A program made the position numbers and the translations under genes. Of a stretch of DNA of 64,000 nt, positions 8,206 through 16,420 are shown piece after piece. Position 1 is the stretch's first letter; each line of letters starts with the position of its first letter. Location of the stretch: positions 372,001 through 436,000 of the forward strand of contig NZ_CP059560.1 in the NCBI RefSeq assembly GCF_017894385.1, in the 5' to 3' direction. Under the pieces are notes generated by a model, which did not search any database, had not been told where the DNA came from, and worked only from the letters and a program-made list of their open reading frames with translations. The stretch is from Aromatoleum petrolei. Its GTDB lineage: Bacteria > Pseudomonadota > Gammaproteobacteria > Burkholderiales > Rhodocyclaceae.

Positions 8206-8628
8206 CTAGCTCAGGGGCGCGTAGCCGGCTTGCCGGCGGAGCATCCCTCTGGAGCGGCGGGTTGGGTCTAACGGCTTCGGAGACGCCTTGAGCGCCAAGA
8301 GAAGGTACTCACCGACATGCTTTTCCGCAATGTCTGGTACAGACGTAAGCTTGATATGGCGGCGTAACTTGCCTTCGCCCTCAAGCACCTTGAATTTGTC
8401 CGGGAGAGACGCGCCAGCACCAAACTCCAACGAAACGTGCTTTGCGTAAGAGAAGATGCCGCAAAAGGGCTTCTCGGCGGAGAACAAGATGCCACCGTAC
8501 TTCACTTCCTCGGAGATGGAGGGGGCTAAACCCAAAACGATCTTTCTCAGTGCTTGCACAATCTCGAAGCGTTCAGAATCAAGAAGGCGTATGTCTTCGA
8601 GCAATTTTGAAATGCGGTCGGCGGGCAT
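8206..8628 (-). CDS. DUF1801 family protein
   Basis: 140 residues starting at ATG 8628. The pattern ISEEVKYGGILFS followed by CGIFSYAKHVSLEFGAGA and GKLRRHIKL is characteristic of DUF1801 (YdhG-like) proteins, whose biochemical role is unknown. It begins 4 bases after the VOC gene stop and shares its reading direction, so the two are surely co-transcribed. Reading further upstream in this frame is a shadow of the VOC gene. The C-terminus (SKPLDPTRRSRG onward) is basic and may be unstructured. Confidence 0.8.
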   Translation of the reverse strand: MPADRISKLLEDIRLLDSERFEIVQALRKIVLGLAPSISEEVKYGGILFSAEKPFCGIFSYAKHVSLEFGAGASLPDKFKVLEGEGKLRRHIKLTSVPDIAEKHVGEYLLLALKASPKPLDPTRRSRGMLRRQAGYAPLS

Positions 8629-8632
8629 GGCG

Positions 8633-9025
8633 TCAGGACTTGTAGTACTGCTTGAATTCCGGGCTAGGTTCGCGCTCGGAGTAGATGTAAAGAACGATGC
8701 CATTAGGGTCTTGAACGGCAAAGCCGCGATCTCCCCAGGGATGATCTTCAAGTGGCATGGCAGCAACCAAACCAGAGGCCGCGAGTGACTGAAACTCAGC
8801 GTCGACATCGGAAACGCTGAAGTTGTAAGTGAGGCCAGCGGGATTGCAAGCCGGCTGATCGGGCTGAGGCGCCATGAACTGAAGAGATGCCCCAGTTCCG
8901 AATTCGAGGTTGACGTACCAGCCGCAGTCGAAGGTGATCTTCGCGCCAAAGTACTTGACGTAAAAATTGCGGGACTCTTCGACCTTCGCAGTAGTGATGC
9001 AGGGGGACAGTGAATTAGCAAGCAT
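8633..9025 (-). CDS. VOC family protein (glyoxalase/bleomycin-resistance fold)
   Basis: 130 residues. ITTAKVEESRNFYVKYFGA at the N-terminus and FAVQDPNGIVLYIY near the C-terminus are the two beta-alpha-beta-beta-beta repeats of the vicinal oxygen chelate fold. Members include glyoxalases, dioxygenases and drug-binding proteins, and the substrate here cannot be deduced. A strong AAGGAG site precedes the ATG at 9025. It is the first gene of a pair with DUF1801, a combination common in small stress or detoxification operons. Confidence 0.88.
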   Translation of the reverse strand: MLANSLSPCITTAKVEESRNFYVKYFGAKITFDCGWYVNLEFGTGASLQFMAPQPDQPACNPAGLTYNFSVSDVDAEFQSLAASGLVAAMPLEDHPWGDRGFAVQDPNGIVLYIYSEREPSPEFKQYYKS

Positions 9026-9546
9026 AGAGGCTCCTTATTGTGAGACCCAACTAGTAGTAGACGACAAAATTGTCCAATATTCTGGCGCGTGTCCAATAAG
9101 CTGGAATACAGGACAAAGCCGCAGTCCTTGCCAGACGGGCGTTCTCAAACGAAAGGTGTTTATGCGGCATGGGGACAAGGGGGTTGAAACCGGACAGCTT
9201 GCCATTGTACTGAAGCCATTTATGCAGTTGCCAACTTGTTGAGCGTCTGCTTTGCAGGAATTTTCTGAATGGCAGCAGTTGACCGGTACTTCGCGTTCGA
9301 CGGTTAGCGAAGCCGCGGTTCGAACCTTCTCAAGGCTGAACGGCAGGTAACCAATGGATTGCTGCCCGATTGAGGGCGACAGGCCAACGACGGCAATGGC
9401 CGAGTTGCACGCGTAGGCTACCCGGCAGGCATAAGAGCGAACCGGACACTCGACTGGGAAGTTCGTCAAATGAACCAGCAGCAACTCAGGGCCGACGCCA
9501 CATCCGCCCAACCCCATCAACTGCGGTCAAGATCCAAAGACGTTTC
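9026..9546. other. Intergenic, 520 bases without a supported gene
   Basis: Open frames exist on both strands but have no ribosome-binding site, no coding bias and no family signal. The VOC promoter should lie at the left end. I see no RNA gene or repeat. Confidence 0.5.
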
Positions 9547-10131
9547 CTACAACGGATGCGCCTGAATCGCATTGCTGGCACATACGAAATTCCCGCCCCC
9601 CAAATGGTGGATCGTGTGCAGCGCGGTATTCTCGCCAGTGAAAGACCAGCGTCCCTTGACAAACACGCGCTCGTCGGCGGCTGCGGCGACGACCTCACCG
9701 AAGCAGGTGTCGTAGGCGTCTTCCGTGTGGGATTCCGGGATCAGGCGGCATTCGAGCCAGGCGGCGCATCCGGTCTCGAGCAGGGGCATGCCGAGTTCGG
9801 GTCCGGGTGTGGCCGTGATGTTGTAGCGGGCGAATTTATCAAGATCGCGTCCGCTTGCGCTCCCCACCGCATAGGTCAAATCCACGAGTTCTGCGCCGGG
9901 GATGCAGATGGCGAATGCGCCGCTCGCGGCGATGAGTTCGCGCGTGTAGGTGCGCTTGTCGATCACGATGGCGATGCGAGGAGGCGTGAACTCCACGGGC
10001 ATGGACCATGCGGCGGCCATGACGTTGCGCCTCGTGCCGTCGGAGGACGTCACCAGGACGGTGGGGCCGTGATTGACGAGCCGGCTGGCGTGTTCGAGCG
10101 CAACGGGTCGGAAGAAATTTGAATTGGTCAT
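9547..10131 (-). CDS. Flavin reductase-like protein (second copy)
   Basis: 194 residues from ATG 10131. RNVMAAAWSMPVEFTPPRIA and IVIDKRTYTRELIAASGAF, plus FAICIPG, match the FMN-binding flavin reductase-like split barrel, here of the short-chain type that binds FMN and NAD(P)H. It differs in sequence from the copy at 2963-3610, so the two are not recent duplicates. An in-frame ATG at 10149 would add six residues; neither start has a clear Shine-Dalgarno. No oxygenase partner is adjacent. Confidence 0.83.
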   Translation of the reverse strand: MTNSNFFRPVALEHASRLVNHGPTVLVTSSDGTRRNVMAAAWSMPVEFTPPRIAIVIDKRTYTRELIAASGAFAICIPGAELVDLTYAVGSASGRDLDKFARYNITATPGPELGMPLLETGCAAWLECRLIPESHTEDAYDTCFGEVVAAAADERVFVKGRWSFTGENTALHTIHHLGGGNFVCASNAIQAHPL

Positions 10132-10341
10132 TGGATGGACACGCACCATGGATGGAAACCAAAAGATAACGCATCCATGGGCCAAGGCGACGACCTCCTC
10201 CCATCTCGATCTCCCTCCTCTTCGCGAGGGGGGCGATTTTCTCTCAGACGGCCTAATCTCACCCTAGCCGCGCACGATCACAGACGCGGATGCGGATTCA
10301 GGCGGATGCCTGAGCCCGAAACCCTGATGGGGGAGACGAGC

Positions 10342-10557
10342 ATGCAGCAACGGATCAAGAAGTCGCGCAAAATCATCCGCTCCATGGCGGTCGGAGTTTG
10401 CCTGCTGGCCGCCGGCGCACTTCCGGGCGGGATTGCGGTCCGCGTGGCAAGCGACATGACCCCACGCGATCCGGCAACCCCGGTCGCTTCGTTCCAGCCG
10501 GAGTCGCATCGCGCTTCTCAAGCCGGACTGGACTCTTTCTGGCATTACTGGCAGTAG
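10342..10557 (+). CDS. Small exported or membrane-anchored protein
   Basis: 71 residues with a basic N-terminus (QQRIKKSRKIIRS), a hydrophobic stretch at about 15-33 and a polar tail ending LDSFWHYWQ. A GGGGGAGA site lies 7 bases before the ATG. It could be a signal peptide or a single membrane anchor. No family is recognised. Longer in-frame starts upstream lack ribosome-binding sites. Confidence 0.5.
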   Translation: MQQRIKKSRKIIRSMAVGVCLLAAGALPGGIAVRVASDMTPRDPATPVASFQPESHRASQAGLDSFWHYWQ

Positions 10558-10690
10558 TGATCGCCTGAATCAGGCGCTCCAGCGCCGCGGCCTGCCCCCC
10601 GAGAGGCAGGCGCCAGGCCGCCCTGCCCTGCTCCTTGCGGAGCCGGTCATGGCAAGCCTGGTACGCGTCGCTCGTCTCGGGCTGCCGAAA

Positions 10691-10990
10691 TCACCACGAG
10701 AACGGATAACCTTCCGGCCCGGAATAGAAAGCAGCGGCGGTGAGGAACAGGTACTCGGTACGCGAGAAATGGTCGCCGCCTTCGGTACGCGCGGGGGCGG
10801 TCACTTCCTGTGCCGCATATTGCTCCGGACCCGACGAGAATCCACTTCCGGTCAGGAAGGCCCCGTAGATGTCGGCGTAGTGTTCCCCGGTGATTGCCCG
10901 CTGGCCAGCGCTCCCGTCTTCCGCGCACCCGGAACCGATTCCTGCAAACATCAGAAGCAGTGCCGCAATCGGACGCAATGAATATTTCAT
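10691..10990 (-). CDS. Small secreted protein, possibly a lipoprotein
   Basis: 99 residues from ATG 10990, preceded by GAGGAGAC. An N-terminal signal sequence ends near Cys-24 (GIGSGC), but the residue at -3 is Gly, a poor lipobox. The mature part contains two related segments, AFLTGSGFSSGPEQYA and LFLTAAAFYSGPEGYP, a short internal repeat. Function unknown. It stands 70 bases downstream of the korB stop in the same direction, too far to assume co-transcription. Confidence 0.6.
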   Translation of the reverse strand: MKYSLRPIAALLLMFAGIGSGCAEDGSAGQRAITGEHYADIYGAFLTGSGFSSGPEQYAAQEVTAPARTEGGDHFSRTEYLFLTAAAFYSGPEGYPFSW

Positions 10991-11058
10991 GATCTGCCGT
11001 CTCCTCAATTATTGTCGTCACTGATACCAGTGATCGTTTGTTGCGCAACGCGACTGAA

Positions 11059-12081
11059 TCAATCGATGGTCCAGGTATCGCCACTGTTGAAGAGTTTTTC
11101 GAGCGTTCCCTGGCCTCTTTGCGCGCGCGCATCCTCCGCGAGGCCGGTGCTGAGTTGCTCATAGACCGGCGCCTCGACAGCGCGGAAGACTCCCAGCGGC
11201 ACCGGCAGCGGCGCTGCGAACTGCGACAGGAAGAATGCCAGCCCGCCGTTGGCGGCCGATTCGTCGTGGATCGCCAGATCTGCTTCCGTGACGCCACCTT
11301 CGCCGACCGTCACCACTTCGGGCTCAAAGCCGCGCATGCGGATGCCCCGGTTGCTGTCCTTGCCGAAACGCATCGGCTGGCCATGCTGAAGCAGGAGGCG
11401 CGCGTCGTCCCGCGTCTCCCTGTCGGCCAGCGCGTTATAGGCACCGTCGTTGAAGACGATACAGTTCTGGAGGACCTCGACGAAGGCCGTGCCGGGGTGT
11501 TCCGCGGCGCGTTTCAGGGTGTCGAGCAGATGCGGGTGGTCGCTATCGACGGTGCGCGCAACGAAGGTCGCACCGGCGCCCAACGCGACGGACACGGGGC
11601 TGAAGGGACGGTCGATGCTGCCGAGCGGTGTGGTCTTGGTCTTCTTGCCGAACTCCGAGGTCGGCGAGTACTGGCCCTTGGTGAGGCCGTAGATGCGGTT
11701 GTTGAGCAGGATGATCTTGAGGCCGATATTGCGCCGCATCGCGTGGATGAAGTGATTGCCGCCAATCGCGAGCGAATCGCCGTCGCCGGACACGACCCAC
11801 ACCGACAGCTCGGGCCGCGCGAGCTTCAAGCCGCTCGCGATGGCCGGCGCCCGGCCGTGGATGCTGTGCATCCCGTAGGTTTCCATGTAGTACGGGAAGC
11901 GGCTGGAACAGCCGATGCCGGAAATGAATGCGAAGTTTTCGCGCGGGATGCCAAGCGCCGGCAAAAGCTTCTGGACCTGGGCGAGCAAGGCATAGTCGCC
12001 ACAACCCGGGCACCAGCGCACATCCTGGTCCGACTCGAAGTCCTTTCGCGTCAGCGGCTTGATTTCAGTCATCTGATTCAT
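11059..12081 (-). CDS. korB: 2-oxoacid:ferredoxin oxidoreductase, beta subunit
   Basis: 340 residues. CPGCGDY (24-30), SGDGDSLAIGGNH (98-110) and LLNNRIYGLTKGQYSPTS form the thiamine-diphosphate and Mg site typical of OGOR/KGOR beta subunits. With the alpha-gamma fusion next to it, it would oxidatively decarboxylate a 2-oxoacid (most likely 2-oxoglutarate) to the acyl-CoA and reduce ferredoxin. In Thauera aromatica such an enzyme supplies reduced ferredoxin to benzoyl-CoA reductase. Here no dearomatising reductase is visible, so that role is only an analogy. Start ATG 12081 has GAGGAA; the alpha subunit ends 10 bases upstream. Confidence 0.93.
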   Translation of the reverse strand: MNQMTEIKPLTRKDFESDQDVRWCPGCGDYALLAQVQKLLPALGIPRENFAFISGIGCSSRFPYYMETYGMHSIHGRAPAIASGLKLARPELSVWVVSGDGDSLAIGGNHFIHAMRRNIGLKIILLNNRIYGLTKGQYSPTSEFGKKTKTTPLGSIDRPFSPVSVALGAGATFVARTVDSDHPHLLDTLKRAAEHPGTAFVEVLQNCIVFNDGAYNALADRETRDDARLLLQHGQPMRFGKDSNRGIRMRGFEPEVVTVGEGGVTEADLAIHDESAANGGLAFFLSQFAAPLPVPLGVFRAVEAPVYEQLSTGLAEDARAQRGQGTLEKLFNSGDTWTID

Positions 12082-12091
12082 GGTCGGTTCC

Positions 12092-13969
12092 TCAGCACAG
12101 TTCCAGGATTCGGTCGTAGATTTCGGACACCTTGAACATCTTTCCCTGCACCTTGGACATGAGGGTCACGTCGCGCAGGTAGCGTTCGCGCAGCAGCTTC
12201 GAGAGCTGCCCGAGGTTGAGTTCGGGCACGAGCACGGTCTTGTAGCGGGCGAGAATGTCGCCCAGCTCGGCGGGCAACGGGTTGAGGTGGCGCAGATGGA
12301 CGTGGGCGACGGATTTGCCGGCGGCCTCGGCCTGCTCGCGCGCCTGCACGATCGAGCCGTAGGTGCTGCCCCAGCCGACGATCAGCAGGTCGCCGCTTTG
12401 CGGGCCTTCCACCGTCAGCGGCGGGATGTCCTTGGCGATGCCGGCGACCTTCGCCGCGCGCACATTGACCATGCGCTCGTGATTGATCGGGTCGTGCGAG
12501 ATGTTGCCGGTGAGGAAGTGCTTCTCCAGGCCACCGACGCGGTGCTCCATGCCGGGCGTGCCGGGGCGCACCCAGGCGCGCGCGAGGTGCTCGTCGCGGG
12601 CGTAGGGCTGGAATCCGTCCGCGTCGGTGCGGAACTTGACCTCCAGCGGCGGCAGGTCGGCCGGATTCGGAATCCGCCACGGCTCGGCGGCGTTGCCGAT
12701 GCCACCGTCGGAGAGGAGGATCACCGGCGTCATGTACTTCACGGCGATGCGGAAGGCCTCGATCGCACAGTCGAAACAGTCGGCCGGCGAACGGGAGGCG
12801 ATCACCGGGATGGGGCACTCGCCGTTACGGCCATAGACGGCCTGCAGCAGGTCGGACTGCTCGACCTTGGTCGGCAGGCCGGTCGAGGGGCCGCCGCGCT
12901 GCACGTTGGTGATCACCAGCGGCAGTTCGAGCATCACCGCGAGACCCAGCGCCTCGGTCTTCAGCGCCATGCCGGGACCGGAGGTCGTCGTCAGCCCCAG
13001 CACGCCGCCGTAGGCGGCGCCGATCGCGGAGCAGATGCCGGCGATCTCGTCCTCGGCCTGGAAGGTCGTGATGTTGAAGTGCTTCAGCGCCGACAGCTCC
13101 TGCAGGATGTCGGTCGCCGGCGTGATCGGGTAGGAGCCGAGGAACAGCGGCACCTTGGCGAGTTCCGACGCCGCCGCGAAACCGAGCGCCGCGGCGTGGT
13201 TGCCGGTGATGCTGCGATAGCGGCCCGGCTTGATGTCGGCCGCGCGCACCTGGTAGGTGCTGACGAACATCTCGGTGGATTCGGCGTAGGCGTAGCCCGC
13301 GCGCAGCGCGATGACGTTCGCCTCGGCGATGTCCGGCTTCTTCGCGAACTTCGCGCGGATGTTCTGTTCTTCGTCCTCGATCGGCCGGCTATACAGATAG
13401 AGCATCAGCCCAAGCGCGTAATAGTTCTTGCAGCGGCCGATCTCCTTCTTCGCGATCCCGGTGTCCTTGAGCGCCTGATTCGTCAGGTCCGAGATGTCGA
13501 TCGTGTAGAGACGGAAATCGATCAGCGTGCCGTCGTCGAGCGGATTGCTCTGGTATCCCGCCTTCTGCAGGTTGGCCTTGTTGAAGGCACCGGCATTGGC
13601 GATGATCATCCCGCCGTGCCTCAGGTCTGGAAGGTTGGTCTTCAGCGCCGCAGGGTTCATCGCGACGAGCACGTCGGGCGCATCGCCGGAGGTGAACACC
13701 TGGCCCGACGAGAACTGGATCTGGTAACCGGAAACGCCGAACAGCGTGCCGGTCGGGGCGCGGATTTCGGAGGGGTAGTCCGGGTGCGTCGCGAAATCGT
13801 GGCCGGCGCGGGCGACCGATTTCGAGAATTCGTTGCCGGTGAGTTGCATCCCGTCGCCCGAATCGCCGACGAAGCGGATCACGACACTCTTGATCTCCTC
13901 GATCGGCCGGGTCTTCTGCATTCCGCCGACGACCCTGGGCTCGTCCACCGTCATGGTTTGAGTATTCAT
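12092..13969 (-). CDS. korA: 2-oxoacid:ferredoxin oxidoreductase, fused gamma-alpha subunit
   Basis: 625 residues from ATG 13969 (AGGTG upstream); a longer frame to 14032 lacks support. The N-terminal gamma domain (VVIRFVGDSGDGMQLTGNEF, ~190 residues) is fused to the pyrimidine-binding alpha domain (GNHAAALGFAAASELAKVPL, YPITPATDIL, EDEIAGICSAIGAAYGG) and a C-terminal transketolase-like domain (VGWGSTYGSI, HVHLRHLNPLP). This gamma-alpha fusion is the KorA architecture found in two-subunit 2-oxoglutarate:ferredoxin oxidoreductases. It contains no ferredoxin-type iron-sulfur domain, so an external ferredoxin is required. First gene of the korAB operon, divergent from the Cys-rich ORF. Confidence 0.93.
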   Translation of the reverse strand: MNTQTMTVDEPRVVGGMQKTRPIEEIKSVVIRFVGDSGDGMQLTGNEFSKSVARAGHDFATHPDYPSEIRAPTGTLFGVSGYQIQFSSGQVFTSGDAPDVLVAMNPAALKTNLPDLRHGGMIIANAGAFNKANLQKAGYQSNPLDDGTLIDFRLYTIDISDLTNQALKDTGIAKKEIGRCKNYYALGLMLYLYSRPIEDEEQNIRAKFAKKPDIAEANVIALRAGYAYAESTEMFVSTYQVRAADIKPGRYRSITGNHAAALGFAAASELAKVPLFLGSYPITPATDILQELSALKHFNITTFQAEDEIAGICSAIGAAYGGVLGLTTTSGPGMALKTEALGLAVMLELPLVITNVQRGGPSTGLPTKVEQSDLLQAVYGRNGECPIPVIASRSPADCFDCAIEAFRIAVKYMTPVILLSDGGIGNAAEPWRIPNPADLPPLEVKFRTDADGFQPYARDEHLARAWVRPGTPGMEHRVGGLEKHFLTGNISHDPINHERMVNVRAAKVAGIAKDIPPLTVEGPQSGDLLIVGWGSTYGSIVQAREQAEAAGKSVAHVHLRHLNPLPAELGDILARYKTVLVPELNLGQLSKLLRERYLRDVTLMSKVQGKMFKVSEIYDRILELC

Positions 13970-14309
13970 ACGAAAGCACCTGATGTCCGTTAATGGAGTG
14001 AGGCAACCGGAGAACGCAAAGGTCATCCACACGTCGCTTGGCGGAATCGATTAGGCGCTTTGGGAATGAACGGTCGATTGACGAGGCGAGCCAATTTTTT
14101 GACTTTCTGTCTCATGCCTCCCCCCACCGCACGGGTGGGGAGCAGTGATCGCCTTAGCGTTCGCGGCACTGGTCGCAGCTCGCATTCGGCGCCCCGTCGC
14201 CGTTGGTACGAAACGTCAAGGCAACGCCCCGGCAGGTCAATTACGCCTTCGCCAAAGTGCTTAACGTGGTCGCACAAAAAAGCAATTCATAGACGAAGGA
14301 GACACCGCC
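13970..14309. promoter_or_regulatory. Divergent intergenic region between korA and the Cys-rich gene
   Basis: 340 bases without a supported gene. It must hold promoters in both directions. A short GC hairpin, CCCCACC (14122-14128) with GGTGGGG (14134-14140), lies in the middle. It resembles other C-run/G-run hairpins in this window. No clear activator site was recognised. Confidence 0.45.
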
Positions 14310-14705
14310 ATGACGACGAAAAAGGTCATCCCCCTCAGCCCGATGCGGAGCGATCACCCGGACGAAATCGACGCGCTGCACGAACGGCTCGAACGCGCCG
14401 GCTACATGCGCATGATGCAGATCGGCGAGCCGCGGCTTTCCGAGCTGGTCGCGAAGTACAAGGTCAAGGGCTACGAGGTCGAAGTCGTCCCCTACGTCGA
14501 TGACGGGGACGATGGCTCCGCTCCCGCCCCGACCGGCGGCTGCGGGCCAGGCTCCTGCAGCTCGGCCTCCAGCTCGCCCAGTTGCAGCTCAGGCGGCTGC
14601 AGCTCGGGCTCCGCCCCGGTCCGCCGCACCGGCCCGCGCGTCGTCATTCCGGACGTCGGCACCATCTACGTGCGCATGAACGTGGCGCCTGCCACATCTG
14701 CCTGA
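14310..14705 (+). CDS. Small Cys/Ser/Gly-rich hypothetical protein
   Basis: 131 residues with a good GAAGGAGA site. Residues 1-66 look like a compact alpha/beta domain. Residues 70-101 form a low-complexity Gly/Ser/Cys segment with four cysteines at 78, 83, 92 and 97 (CGPGSC ... CSSGGC). The end, RRTGPRVVIPDVGTIYVRMN, looks like a beta hairpin. Paired cysteines suggest metal or iron-sulfur binding or redox activity, but no family is recognised. It is divergent from korAB, which makes a ferredoxin-related or maturation role worth considering. That is inference. Confidence 0.7.
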   Translation: MTTKKVIPLSPMRSDHPDEIDALHERLERAGYMRMMQIGEPRLSELVAKYKVKGYEVEVVPYVDDGDDGSAPAPTGGCGPGSCSSASSSPSCSSGGCSSGSAPVRRTGPRVVIPDVGTIYVRMNVAPATSA

Positions 14706-14730
14706 TCCGCACCCACCCGCCCCGGCGGGG

Positions 14731-14765
14731 CGGGATGCCCCCCCACCACCGAGGGGTGCATCCCG
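14731..14765 (+). terminator. Hairpin after the Cys-rich gene
   Basis: CGGGATGCCCC and GGGGTGCATCCCG pair with one bulge to give a long GC stem, 25 bases past the stop codon. There is no T-run, so this is a terminator-like structure of uncertain efficiency. Confidence 0.35.
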
Positions 14766-14956
14766 CCGCGTACGGCCGTAGGATATCTCTCAGTCTCGGG
14801 ACGAAACGTGGCGGGCAAACGCCCCAACCGGACACCCCGTTACCGCGGAGACGGATGCGTCGTCATCCCCCTCCGCACCTTCAACCATAAGGAAGCCGGA
14901 GGCCGGTTCCCCCTGTGTGGAGCCCGGTCGACCAGGCAAATCCGGAGGGGACAACC

Positions 14957-16288
14957 GTGGCAACGCACGTCGCTGACGCGAGCGCGAACATTCCATACAC
15001 GCAGACCGTGTCGCGTTCCTTCGCGTGGATTGTTTTCGCACTGACTTTTGGCCTTTTGATTTCCGACTACATGTCGCGGCAGGTGTTGAATGCCGTCTTT
15101 CCGGTGCTCAAGGCCGAATGGGGCCTGTCCGACACGCAACTCGGATCCCTGAACAGCATCGTCGCCCTGCTCGTCGGGCTCCTGAGCTTCCCGCTGTCGG
15201 TCCTGGCCGACCGCTGGGGACGGGTTCGCAGCATCGTGCTGATGGCGGGCCTGTGGAGCCTTGCCACCCTGGCCTGTGCGTTGGCCGAAGGCTTTGGCCA
15301 GATGTTCGCCGCGCGCTTCTTCGTCGGAGTCGGCGAAGCGGCGTATGGCAGCGTGGGCATCGCCCTGATCCTGAGCGTCTTTCCGCCGCACCTGCGTTCC
15401 TCGCTCACGGGCGCCTTCATGGCCGGCGGCGCGGTGGGCTCGGTGATGGGCATGGCGCTGGGCGGGGTCGTATCGACGCACCTGGGCTGGCGCTGGGCCT
15501 TCGGCGCGATGGCCCTGTTAGGCCTCGCGCTCGTCATCCTCTACGCCCTGATCGTCACCGAGACCCGCCTGTCCGCAGGAAACAACGGGAGCTCCCCGGC
15601 ACACAAGATCGGAGCTTCAGGGCGTTGCGCCCCTCCGTCCCTGCGCAACCTGTTCTCCGCGCTGTTCTCGTCGATCTCGGTCGTCTGTGCCTATGTCGGC
15701 AGCGGCCTGCAACTCTTCACCATGGCGTCGATGATCGCGTGGCTGCCAAGCTACGCCAACCGCTACTACGGGCTGCCGCCCGACAAGGCGGGCCTTGCGG
15801 CGGCGGCCTTCGTCCTCATCGGTGCGGTCGGCATGACCACTTGCGGCATCATCACCGACCGCCTCAGCCGCGATCACGCCGTGCGCAAATGGCTGATCGC
15901 GATCGTCTATTCGGTCACCTCCTGCGTCCTGCTGGTTGCGGGCTTCCTGCTACCGGCGGGTCCGCTGCAGTTCGTGGTCATAGGCTTGGGCATGTTCTTC
16001 GTCGCCGGAACCACCGGTCCCGCAGGTGCGATGGTCGCCAATCTGACCCACACGTCGATCCATGCAACGGCTTTCGCCACACTGACGCTCGCGAACAACC
16101 TCCTGGGACTGGCGCCAGGCCCGTTCGTCACGGGGATGCTTGCCGACCGCATCGGCCTGCTCTCCGCGATGCAACTGATACCGCTCGTCGCCCTGTCCGC
16201 CTCGGTCGCCTTCGGAATCGGCTATTGCCATTACGGGGCGGATCTCATGCGGATCCGCGCGCGGCATGCCGCCCAGCGCCTGCAGTGA
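14957..16288 (+). CDS. MFS transporter
   Basis: 443 residues with 12 membrane segments. The GTG at 14957 is chosen because GGAGGGG lies 6 bases before it; longer starts lack a site. The MFS signature is present as LADRWGRVRSIVLMAGLWSL between helices 2 and 3. It is closely similar to the transporter at 40966-42267 along its whole length, for example SDYMSRQVLNAVFPVLKAEW and LTLANNLLGLAPGPFVTG. Family members export or import organic anions, and the substrate is unknown. It is followed 132 bases later by a TauE-type permease. Confidence 0.88.
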   Translation: MATHVADASANIPYTQTVSRSFAWIVFALTFGLLISDYMSRQVLNAVFPVLKAEWGLSDTQLGSLNSIVALLVGLLSFPLSVLADRWGRVRSIVLMAGLWSLATLACALAEGFGQMFAARFFVGVGEAAYGSVGIALILSVFPPHLRSSLTGAFMAGGAVGSVMGMALGGVVSTHLGWRWAFGAMALLGLALVILYALIVTETRLSAGNNGSSPAHKIGASGRCAPPSLRNLFSALFSSISVVCAYVGSGLQLFTMASMIAWLPSYANRYYGLPPDKAGLAAAAFVLIGAVGMTTCGIITDRLSRDHAVRKWLIAIVYSVTSCVLLVAGFLLPAGPLQFVVIGLGMFFVAGTTGPAGAMVANLTHTSIHATAFATLTLANNLLGLAPGPFVTGMLADRIGLLSAMQLIPLVALSASVAFGIGYCHYGADLMRIRARHAAQRLQ

Positions 16289-16420
16289 GGAATCGAAGCG
16301 CAATACTCGTGGCTGACTGGCACGCTTATTTGGGGTATACGACTCCGCACTTGTCATCCACGAGGTATTCCGCTTGCACGATCCGATACCTTCCCTTATT
16401 CCCGATCGCACGCTTCGCCA

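Noticed and set aside
8629..9096. N-terminal extension of the DUF1801 frame (up to 9096)
   Set aside because: This part overlaps the VOC gene in another frame, is Ser/Thr-rich shadow sequence, and only the section from ATG 8628 matches DUF1801.
9035..9520. 161-codon minus-strand frame
   Set aside because: No ribosome-binding site, no coding bias, many Cys and Ser, and no family signal.
12080..13993. 637-codon plus-strand frame
   Set aside because: Antisense shadow of korA, which carries clear OGOR motifs on the other strand.
13970..14032. Longer korA start at 14032
   Set aside because: The extra 21 residues have no similarity to the gamma domain; ATG 13969 gives a normal start with a ribosome-binding site.
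14644..14890. Possible CRISPR or tandem repeat in the GC-rich gap after the Cys-rich gene
   Set aside because: Only simple hairpins and C/G runs; there are no equal-length direct repeats with spacers.
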